From positions 2,418,001 to 2,482,000 of the forward strand of contig NZ_CP012069.2 of the NCBI RefSeq assembly GCF_001189515.2: a DNA stretch of 64,000 nucleotides, read 5' to 3'. Shown here one piece after another: positions 1-7,037 of this stretch. The notes under the pieces are model-generated. The model searched no databases, was not told the origin of the DNA, and saw nothing but the letters and a program-made list of their open reading frames with translations. The position numbers and the translations under genes are program-made. Source of the DNA: Olsenella sp. oral taxon 807 (GTDB lineage Bacteria; Actinomycetota; Coriobacteriia; Coriobacteriales; Atopobiaceae). The stretch's first letter is position 1. Every line of letters begins with the position of its first letter.

Positions 1-460
1 AGGGCGACTTGTCGGCGTTGCCCGTGCGCGCACCGTAGCCCCCTACGATGTCGGGCACCTCTGACATCGCCGAGGCGAAGCGCTCAGAGGCTGCGACCAG
101 CCCCCGCACGTAGCCAAGCTGCGCCTTTTCGTCAGCCTCACCCATGAAGAAGAGCCTCAAAAGGAGCGGAAAACGCATGCGCATGTCTGAGAGGGCACCG
201 TCTTCGCCGCAGTCGAGCCAACAGGACAGCTCGCCTCGTCCGGCCTCGGTGATGGAGTAGACGCGGCGATTGGGCCGCCCGTCCTGCTCCTGCACGCAAC
301 TGGTCGCAAGCCCCCCATCCTCGAGGTGCTGGAGCTCGCGGTAGATCTGACTGGTGCTCGCGTTCCAGAAGAACGCGAGGGAGTCCCTGAATATGGCCAT
401 GATCTCGTATCCGGTCATGTCCCCGTAGCTCAGCAACCCGAGCACGCCGTACTTGAGCAT
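1..460 (-). CDS. PadR-family transcriptional regulator (3' end outside window)
   Basis: About 153 residues are visible, beginning MLKYGVLGLLSYGDMTGYEI, the typical opening of the PadR winged helix (a GLL..G..xGYEI helix, then a recognition region with SQIYRELQHLE). A wing follows with GRPNRRVYSITEAGRGEL. The C-terminal dimerisation helices run off the left edge. PadR proteins are small cytoplasmic repressors, often of membrane transport or stress genes beside them. The ATG at 458-460 has a GGGGA-type ribosome site just upstream. The region directly upstream carries a strong AT-rich dyad that could be its own operator. The regulated target is probably to the left of the window or the gene itself. 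Confidence 0.88.
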   Translation of the reverse strand, partial: MLKYGVLGLLSYGDMTGYEIMAIFRDSLAFFWNASTSQIYRELQHLEDGGLATSCVQEQDGRPNRRVYSITEAGRGELSCWLDCGEDGALSDMRMRFPLLLRLFFMGEADEKAQLGYVRGLVAASERFASAMSEVPDIVGGYGARTGNADKSP

Positions 461-475
461 AGGTCCCCTTCCCTA

Positions 476-517
476 AGTAGAATATTCTACTAATAGAGTA
501 TACTACTAGTAGAATAT
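476..517. promoter_or_regulatory. AT-rich dyad upstream of padR, candidate operator
   Basis: A perfect 16-bp palindrome AGTAGAATATTCTACT lies at 476-491. A wider inverted repeat has arms ATATTCTACTA (482-492) and TAGTAGAATAT (507-517). The tract is far more AT-rich than its surroundings and ends about 15 bp before the padR start. PadR repressors commonly bind such dyads over their own promoter, so autoregulation is likely (inference). Confidence 0.6.
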
Positions 518-638
518 GTCAAGAGGACTCTGTGCCAGGTTGCTCTGCACCGACCCACGGTCAGCGTGACGGGTGGTGACATGCCTTCGAGTCTTGTATG
601 TCATCCGACGGGCGACATCGCCCGAGCTCCATGTGGCG

Positions 639-1151
639 CTATCGTCTCCTCGCCCGCTCGTCCACCTCCAGACGGATACGACGTGCGGGGACCGTGAGGA
701 CGGCATGCGCCACGATGAGAAGGACGAGCGCCGCGCCAAGAGCTGGATGTACGGCGTGCAGGGCCTCTGCAGAGCGAGACCCCGAGACCAGCGTGATAAC
801 GAGCGTGATCGGCAACGCCACCCATGAGATAATGCTATGTGCAGCATAGACGGCGGCGTCCTTGCGGGCCTTTGCGGCGACAAGGGCTCTGAACCTGAAG
901 CCAAGCGGGGGGTTGATCTTCCCAGCGCTGGCAAGCTTCACCACGACAACCTCCACGACTTCTGCGACAAAGCAGAGGAGCAGCAGGGCGCTCGAGACGC
1001 CGTGCGCCCTGCGGGCAGCCTCTCCGACATCGGGGTGCACCGCCATGACCACACCAGAGATAACGACCACCAGAAAGGCTACCATGCCCACCATGTGCGT
1101 TATGAAGAATGTGAAGGGATGAAGGCGATAGTGGTCTTCCAGGCGGGTCAT
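639..1151 (-). CDS. Four-helix membrane protein, possibly b-type haem binding
   Basis: A 170-residue protein with four predicted membrane helices (about residues 15-38, 52-72, 104-124 and 132-152). Histidines fall within or at the ends of helices (THMVGM, RAHGVS, YAAHSIISW, AVHPAL, VAHAVL). This resembles small cytochrome b561-like or DUF4405-type membrane proteins, but I cannot assign a family with certainty. The C-terminus is Arg-rich and probably cytoplasmic. Its ATG overlaps the stop of the upstream CxxC protein by four bases (ATGA), so the two are translationally coupled and probably act together, perhaps as a redox pair (inference). Confidence 0.6.
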   Translation of the reverse strand: MTRLEDHYRLHPFTFFITHMVGMVAFLVVVISGVVMAVHPDVGEAARRAHGVSSALLLLCFVAEVVEVVVVKLASAGKINPPLGFRFRALVAAKARKDAAVYAAHSIISWVALPITLVITLVSGSRSAEALHAVHPALGAALVLLIVAHAVLTVPARRIRLEVDERARRR

Positions 1152-1453
1152 CTGGCCCTCTTGAGCTCTGGGATCGCCGCGATGTCCTCCTCAGTGATGG
1201 GCTCATAGGCACGTTTACCCAGCACACGAGCATAGGAGGCACACCATGGACAGAGCTTGTCGTCGCTCGCGCGAACGGCCTGGTACCAGAAGCCCCGTTG
1301 CTTCTTACGAGCGATCTTGCACCCTGGGCACGTGTTCAAACAGAAGCTGACGCGCTTGAGGTCCTTCTCGCGCAGCCTCGCTTCCTCTTCGGGGGTTAAC
1401 GTGGTCTCCCAACCCAACGCTTCGTCCACAGTTGCCTCCGTCTCGCACGTCAA
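1148..1453 (-). CDS. Small double-CxxC protein, function unknown
   Basis: A 101-residue acidic then basic protein with two Cys pairs, CPGC and CPWC, about 28 residues apart and a third Cys shortly before. This could be a zinc-binding knuckle or a thiol/disulfide site. No signal peptide or membrane segment is visible, so it is probably cytoplasmic. The only in-frame start is TTG at 1453, because an in-frame stop lies a few codons upstream; no clear Shine-Dalgarno site is seen, so translation may be weak. It overlaps the following membrane-protein gene by ATGA. I do not recognise the family. Confidence 0.55.
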   Translation of the reverse strand: MTCETEATVDEALGWETTLTPEEEARLREKDLKRVSFCLNTCPGCKIARKKQRGFWYQAVRASDDKLCPWCASYARVLGKRAYEPITEEDIAAIPELKRAR

Positions 1454-1589
1454 TGGTCGGTCGTACCGTACACGTTAGCTAACTTCATGTCAATCACCTG
1501 TCCCGCCTGGCGCGGCGGCGTCCCTGGACCGTTCGCACGAAAACCATGGACAAAGGAGGAATATGGCTGGGGCATGTCAGCCAGGCACG

Positions 1590-3335
1590 TCACCCAAGCC
1601 TGCGGGAGGCGCAGCTTGCCCGCTTGCCAGAAAACGCGATGCCCCAGCAGAGCCGACCTGCACCCGCAAGATCGATCCCGTAGCGCCTCTCTTCGGCCTG
1701 CCTGAGAGCGGCTTGTGAGAGCACATCGAGCCCTGCAGGCCCATCGTGCGCATCCTTGACCTCGATCACGATAGCAGGCAGAAGTCCCTGGTTCTCGAGC
1801 TCTGGCTCAAGCGCGATGTCAGGCCTACCGTCACCGGACTCACGGTTGGACTGCGGAAATCGGTAGCCCGCAATGTCGTAGACCAAGCCAAGAAGCAGCA
1901 TATGGTAGCTGTTCTCGCTCACAAGGTCGAGGTAGCTTGGCGAGTCAACAAGGATGTGTTCGAGCGCACACGCAAGGCCCGTCGCATCGCCCGAGACGAG
2001 TGCGTCTTTGAGCGATAGCAAGAGGTCGTAGTTTCCCACGGCAACGATGGTGCGCTCTGCGAACTCACGACGATAGAGCCAACCCACCTCACGATTCGGC
2101 CTGCGCAGTCGCCTGGGCACCATGTCATCGTGAGGCATGGCGACGTCATCGGTCGTAACGTAGCCCGCCAGGTAGAGCTGACCCCAGAGGGCGGCATCAG
2201 AGCGCAGACCTTTGCGCTGGTCAAGCTCCGAAAAGACTGTCGCGAGATCGAGCGGCCGTACCACCACGCCCCCTGCGGCCAGGTCTTGGAGCTCTGCGAT
2301 CGACTCCCCCGTCGCCTTCTGGAAGAGCTGATGCACGATGGCATTGTCGCTCGTATTGCCCCAGTATGGTTGAGCGACGCCGCCTTGCCTGAGATAGTTG
2401 AGCACAGACCAGGGGTTGTACGCCTCGACGCCACCGAAGTTATAGCCATCATACCAGTCGTGCATCTCCGGCAACTTATCCTCGGCAAGGCCCTGGTAGC
2501 GGGCAAGCGCCTCGGCCTCTGCGCGCGTGAAGCCGAACCCCTCGATGAACCCAAGGTCCATGGCGGTGTCCACGACGACGTTGTTGAGCCCAGAGAATAT
2601 CGACTCGCAACTCACGCGCTGAACGCCCGTGAGGCAGGCTAGGAAAAGCGAGGTCGTTGCCTTGAGCGCGCCTGTGAGCCAGCGACGCATCACGTCAATG
2701 GCAAAGTCACGATATCCATTGAGATGGCCCTCCGTCACCATGTGGTCATACTCGTCGATGAGTATGACCACATCCGTGCCATGATGGCGAGCCAGGCAGT
2801 CGGAGAGGCTGGCCAGTGAGGCAAGCAGCTCTGCCTCGCTGGCCCTTTGCCCCATGACCCTCTCGAAGGACTCGCGTTCAACCTCAGCCAACGCCGCACC
2901 TTCGAGTACGTAGCGATGACGCACGTACTCGGCTGAGACCTGTCTTGCGAACGTTGACCAGCAGCCCTCCCGCGTGGGGCCACCCACGCCCCCAAGGCTC
3001 AGGAACACCACGGGGTGACAGGCGCGCTCAGAGAGGTAGCTCTCCTTCGCACGAGCGATGGCAAGCCCGTCAAAGAGGCGCGAGCGGTCAGGCACATATC
3101 CTTCCACGGGGGACTCAAAGAAGCACTGGAGCATGCGCATGGCAAGAGACTTGCCAAAGCGACGCGGTCGGCAAAGGAGGGTTACGTCAAGGGAGCTGTC
3201 GAGAAGATCCCTGATCAGGAGCGTCTTGTCCACATAGACGCATCTGGAGACGACCTTCTCAAAGTCCTCGCTCCCTATGGGAAGCCTGTGCCTCCCCGTC
3301 CTGTCGACAATCGCCGCAGCCACAGCACCCCCCAA
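1590..3335 (-). CDS. AAA-ATPase-like / PD-(D/E)XK nuclease domain protein
   Basis: A 581-residue protein of the widespread AAA-ATPase-like (PF09820) plus PDDEXK_9 (PF08011) type. The N-terminus shows the family opening LPIGSEDFEKV..CVYVDKT. A degenerate Walker A, RPRRFGKS, lies at about 56-63 and a Walker B, ILIDEYD, at about 191-197. The C-terminal nuclease-like core has D506, E525 and K527 (RPDIAL..IEVKDA). Members are numerous in gut and oral bacteria and have been discussed as selfish or defence-related elements; no function is established. The TTG at 3335 opens the frame, but a GTG four codons later (3323) follows a G-rich ribosome site and is also possible. A lone gene bordered by non-coding DNA, which fits a mobile accessory gene. 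Confidence 0.85.
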   Translation of the reverse strand: MGGAVAAAIVDRTGRHRLPIGSEDFEKVVSRCVYVDKTLLIRDLLDSSLDVTLLCRPRRFGKSLAMRMLQCFFESPVEGYVPDRSRLFDGLAIARAKESYLSERACHPVVFLSLGGVGGPTREGCWSTFARQVSAEYVRHRYVLEGAALAEVERESFERVMGQRASEAELLASLASLSDCLARHHGTDVVILIDEYDHMVTEGHLNGYRDFAIDVMRRWLTGALKATTSLFLACLTGVQRVSCESIFSGLNNVVVDTAMDLGFIEGFGFTRAEAEALARYQGLAEDKLPEMHDWYDGYNFGGVEAYNPWSVLNYLRQGGVAQPYWGNTSDNAIVHQLFQKATGESIAELQDLAAGGVVVRPLDLATVFSELDQRKGLRSDAALWGQLYLAGYVTTDDVAMPHDDMVPRRLRRPNREVGWLYRREFAERTIVAVGNYDLLLSLKDALVSGDATGLACALEHILVDSPSYLDLVSENSYHMLLLGLVYDIAGYRFPQSNRESGDGRPDIALEPELENQGLLPAIVIEVKDAHDGPAGLDVLSQAALRQAEERRYGIDLAGAGRLCWGIAFSGKRASCASRRLG

Positions 3336-3591
3336 TCACTGACCTCGACCGCCATCTCCATTCTAGCAGCCGACGGGTGCTGCTCCATGTCCACGCCCAG
3401 AGAGGCACTATAGTCGCCCGGCGCTAACAACGCTGCACCGATCAGCCGGACCGGCCAAGAAACCGTCCTGCCCGCACGGAGACACCCTGCCACTTACAAG
3501 GAGGCCGTCCTGGGCAGGGTTGGGGCACACCCCTGTCAAAGCGCTCCGACGTCGGCATAACGCCTACAGATCCAAAGGTCACCCCAACCCG

Positions 3592-3918
3592 CACTGCCAC
3601 TCGGGCCTGAACGTGCGGTCCCGTGTGGATGACACTGCCACTCGCCCCTGAGCGTACCGATCGCACTGCCAGTCGGGCCTGAACGTTCCACTCCGTACGT
3701 TCAGCATCGAGTGGCAGTGTGGGTGGCACTGCCACTCAGGCCTGAGCGTACCGATCGCACTGCCACTCGCCCCTGAGCGTACCGCTTTGGTACGCTCGAT
3801 GCCATGTGGCAGTGCGAGTGACACTGCCACTCGGGCCTGAACGTGCAGTCCCGTGTGGATGACACTGCCAGTCGGCCCTGAACGTTCCACTCCGTACGTT
3901 CAGCATCGAGTGGCAGTG
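3592..3918. repeat. Repeat family D: direct and inverted CACTGCCACTCG cluster
   Basis: Seven direct copies of CACTGCCA(C/G)TCGSSCCTGARCGT begin at 3592, 3633, 3664, 3727, 3758, 3822 and 3863. Inverted copies (GTGGCAGTG) lie at 3711, 3806 and 3910. The block 3822-3918 repeats most of 3592-3719, including the inverted end. Spacings are 31, 41 and 63-64 bp, and the sequence between copies is also repeated, so this is not a CRISPR array. It lies in the 688-bp gap between the AAA-ATPase gene and prmC-tsaC; 3336-3591 and 3919-4023 hold nothing I can identify. Reading frames through it are repetitive and almost certainly not coding. Confidence 0.85.
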
Positions 3919-4023
3919 CACATTGCGCTGTCAGGTGCTCCCTGAGGGCCCACAACGGCCGTAGGCGAGATCCCGCGACGATATTGAGGTAGTCCGCGTG
4001 TCCCTAAATGTATGTGTTTGCGC

Positions 4024-5616
4024 CTAGAACCCTGCGGTCCGCAGGATGGCCGCAGTCGCGATGGCACCCTCACGAAGAATGTGTGGCTCCGTGCCCGTGC
4101 AGTCCACGATGGTCGAGGCGACGGCGATGGGGGCAAGGCCCGCGTCAAGCGTGAGGTCGGACATCTTGATCAGACGTCCCTCGACGTCAGAAGCGCTCGT
4201 GGCAGAGGCAGCCCCGTGCGTGTTTGCGCTTGTCGTGGCGAGAGGCACGCCCAGCTCACGCGCTATGTCACGCACGAGCCTAGAGTCAGGGCAGCGCAGG
4301 GCGATGGTGGCAAGGGCAGGAGCGTCACCGGCATCGCCTCTCGCAACGACTCGACGCAGCGAATACTCATCTGGCACAAGGGCGCTTGCCTCTACGACCA
4401 GCGTGAGCGCCCCTGGCCAGTATCTCTTGGCTAGGGCCTGTGCCCATGCGGGGACATTGCAGCCGTAGAGGTTAAGATCACGTGCGTCGGCCACAAGCCA
4501 AGGCAGGGTCTGCGCGCGGTTGCGCCCCTTGATGTCAAAGATGCGCTCCAGGCCAGGATTTCCCGGAATCGCGGCACAGCTTATGCCATAGACAGAATCG
4601 GTCGGAATGACCACGACACCGCCTTCCAGAAGGAGTTTGGCAACGTCGCGCACGACGATGGCGCTCGGCTTCTCCTGGCTCACGGCGATGACCTTGTCGG
4701 TCTCGACGAGCGCTCCCCCGTCGGCGAGGTTGCCCTCACGCACGGCAACGAGCACGCGCGGCCTGTGGGTAAGATCATCTCGCACCTCGATGCGAGCCCA
4801 GCCACCCTGCTCGTGGCAGAGCTGTGCGGCAGTACCCACGCTGGTCTCGAAGAGCTCACAGACGAACATGCCGCCCGCACGAAGCGCCTGCGGCGCCAGC
4901 TTCAAAAGACGGCGAAACACGTCCAGGCCGTCCGCTCCCCCGTCGAGCGCCAAACCAGGCTCAAAGCCCGCAACCTCGTAGGGCAGGGTCGACAGCACGG
5001 CACTCGGGATATAGGGAGGATTGGACACGAGCAAGTCGAAGGTACCCATGAGTCCCTCGTCTACGCCAGAGGCAAGGTCGCACTCCATGACGTCAATCGC
5101 CCTCGCAAGACCCAGCGCATCGCGATTGCGCATAGCAAGGCTCACGGCAAGCTGCGAGACATCGGTTGTTGTCACGTGCACACCCGGCCGCTCCGAGGCG
5201 ATGGAGCAACAGATGCAGCCGGTGCCGCAACCGATCTCGAGCACCTGGGCACTGTGACCTGCAGCCTTGGCCGCATCCACGCCGAGAAGCGCCGCATCCA
5301 CCAGGATCTCGGTCTCTGGCCTCGGAATGAGCACTCCCCTCTCGCAGCGCAGTATGATATGGCGAAAGGGCATCTCGCCCGTCACGTATTGCAGGGGCTC
5401 TCCGCGCCCACGGCGCAGCACGCCATCGTGCATGGCAGCAAGTTCCTTGGGCGTGAGAACGCGACCGAAGCCGGTGTAGATCTCGATGCGCGAGAGGCCG
5501 CAGGCATTGCTGATGAGCCACTCCGCCGAGAGGCGCGGGTGTTCGTCACCCTTCTCTGCAAGGTAGCCTCGCGTCCAGTCGAGGATGCGTTTGACGGTCC
5601 AAGTCTCCTCTGCCAT
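4024..5616 (-). CDS. prmC-tsaC: Fusion: release factor glutamine methyltransferase PrmC + L-threonylcarbamoyladenylate synthase TsaC
   Basis: A 530-residue two-enzyme protein. The N-terminal part (about 1-295) is PrmC/HemK, which N5-methylates the GGQ glutamine of release factors; it shows EIGCGTG (SAM site, about 127-133) and NPPY (about 199-202). The C-terminal part (about 320-530) is a YrdC/Sua5-type TsaC, which makes threonylcarbamoyl-AMP for t6A37 in ANN-decoding tRNAs; it shows PTDSVYG, KGRNRAQTLPWLV, WPGALT and TSAN. A longer frame opens at a TTG (5628), but the GGGAGG ribosome site sits between it and the ATG at 5616, so the ATG is chosen. It follows prfA, its substrate gene, by about 110 bp on the same strand. 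Confidence 0.93.
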   Translation of the reverse strand: MAEETWTVKRILDWTRGYLAEKGDEHPRLSAEWLISNACGLSRIEIYTGFGRVLTPKELAAMHDGVLRRGRGEPLQYVTGEMPFRHIILRCERGVLIPRPETEILVDAALLGVDAAKAAGHSAQVLEIGCGTGCICCSIASERPGVHVTTTDVSQLAVSLAMRNRDALGLARAIDVMECDLASGVDEGLMGTFDLLVSNPPYIPSAVLSTLPYEVAGFEPGLALDGGADGLDVFRRLLKLAPQALRAGGMFVCELFETSVGTAAQLCHEQGGWARIEVRDDLTHRPRVLVAVREGNLADGGALVETDKVIAVSQEKPSAIVVRDVAKLLLEGGVVVIPTDSVYGISCAAIPGNPGLERIFDIKGRNRAQTLPWLVADARDLNLYGCNVPAWAQALAKRYWPGALTLVVEASALVPDEYSLRRVVARGDAGDAPALATIALRCPDSRLVRDIARELGVPLATTSANTHGAASATSASDVEGRLIKMSDLTLDAGLAPIAVASTIVDCTGTEPHILREGAIATAAILRTAGF

Positions 5617-5726
5617 GAAGCCTCCCAATGAGCTGGGCCCTCTGCGCTCCTATGTGGCGACCATGGGTACCCCCTGCACGGTACTGACCGGAGCCGTGTG
5701 CCCCTGCCCGTGCGCACAGGCCAGAC

Positions 5727-6794
5727 TCAGACGGCCTTGGCCAGCTTATCCGCACGGTCGGCCGCTGCCAGGGCGTCGATCACGGAGGGTAGGGTATCGC
5801 CCAGGAGCACGCCGTTGTAGGTGCCATTGAAACCGATGCGGTGGTCGGTTACGCGATCCTGCGGCTGGTTGTAGGTACGGATCTTCTCGGAGCGGTTGCC
5901 ATGGCCTATCTGCGCGAGGCGATTGGCCCCCTGCTCTGCCTGTTGCTTCTCAAGCTCCATCTCGTAGAGGCGGGCACGAAGCATCTGCATGCAGACCTCT
6001 CGGTTCTGTATCTGCGAGCGCTGTTCCTGCGACTGCACCACGGTGTTTGTGGGCAGGTGCGTGATGCGCACGGCCGAGTAGGTCGTATTGACGCCCTGGC
6101 CACCGGGGCCTGACGCGCAGTAGGTATCGATGCGCAGGTCCTCCTGGTTGATCTGGATGTCGATCTCGTCTGCTTCGGGGAGCACGGCGACGGTGGCCGT
6201 TGAGGTCTGGATGCGGCCCTGGCTCTCGGTCTTGGGGATGCGCTGCACGCGATGGACACCGCTCTCGTACTTCATAACGGAATAGACCTTGTCTCCCATG
6301 AGCTTGAACTCGATGGTCTTGTACCCCCCTGCCTCGGACGGACTCGCCGAGAGGACCTCGACCTTCCACTTGCGCGCCTGCGCAAGGCGGCCGTACATGT
6401 CAAAGAGGTCACCCGCGAAGATGGCCGCCTCGTCGCCGCCCACGCCGGCGCGAATCTCGACGATGGTGTCTTTCTCGTCGTTGGGATCCCCGGGGATGAG
6501 CATGACCTTGATCTCGTCTTCGAGAGCAGGTAGTTTCTCCTCGTTTTCTGAGATATCCTGCTGCAGCATCTCCTTCTCCTCTGAGTCGGAGGCCTCGTGC
6601 AGCATCTCCTTCGCGGCATCGATGTCATTGAGGGCACCGAGGTACTCGCGAGCCTTGGCCACGAGCTCAGCCTGACTGGCATGCTCCTTGGCAATGCGTG
6701 CATATTCCTTGGGATCGGCGACGACCCCTGGGTCCATCATCTTCTTCTCGAGCTCCTCGTACGCAGCGATGAGCCTCTCTAGCTTGTCACGCAT
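5727..6794 (-). CDS. prfA: Peptide chain release factor 1
   Basis: A 355-residue class I release factor of normal length that recognises UAA and UAG and triggers peptide release on the ribosome. The GGQ motif lies at about 231-233 (SGPGGQGVNTT). The codon-recognition tripeptide region reads IPKTESQGRIQTST, so the usual P-x-T is PKT instead of the common PAT. The C-terminal VTDHRIGFN signature is present. The ATG has a GAGGAG ribosome site. Downstream prmC-tsaC encodes the enzyme that methylates its GGQ glutamine. Confidence 0.97.
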   Translation of the reverse strand: MRDKLERLIAAYEELEKKMMDPGVVADPKEYARIAKEHASQAELVAKAREYLGALNDIDAAKEMLHEASDSEEKEMLQQDISENEEKLPALEDEIKVMLIPGDPNDEKDTIVEIRAGVGGDEAAIFAGDLFDMYGRLAQARKWKVEVLSASPSEAGGYKTIEFKLMGDKVYSVMKYESGVHRVQRIPKTESQGRIQTSTATVAVLPEADEIDIQINQEDLRIDTYCASGPGGQGVNTTYSAVRITHLPTNTVVQSQEQRSQIQNREVCMQMLRARLYEMELEKQQAEQGANRLAQIGHGNRSEKIRTYNQPQDRVTDHRIGFNGTYNGVLLGDTLPSVIDALAAADRADKLAKAV

Positions 6795-7037
6795 GGTTGT
6801 CTCCTCGCACTGGTCAGCTTTGCCAGTCTACCACGCACAAGCGCGCTTCATGCATGGGGGCAAGTGGAACATGCCGCGTTCACGGCATGACCGGGCATGT
6901 CCTAGAGCCTCGGCGCACCCTGACTGCTGCCATTTCGCATCAGTCCCGCGCGTCTCTCTGGTAAAATGATCTGTAATGGTCATGGATACCATTGACAGGT
7001 GCTTGACCCGATCGATAGCGGAGTAAAGGGAGCGAAC

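Noticed and set aside
3592-3918. CRISPR array
   Set aside because: The sequence between repeats is itself repeated, spacing varies and inverted copies occur.
3442-3955. Several overlapping minus-strand frames with repeated SGSV/RSGTFRP-type peptides
   Set aside because: They are translations of repeat family D; all frames are open because the repeat is GC-rich and nearly free of stops.
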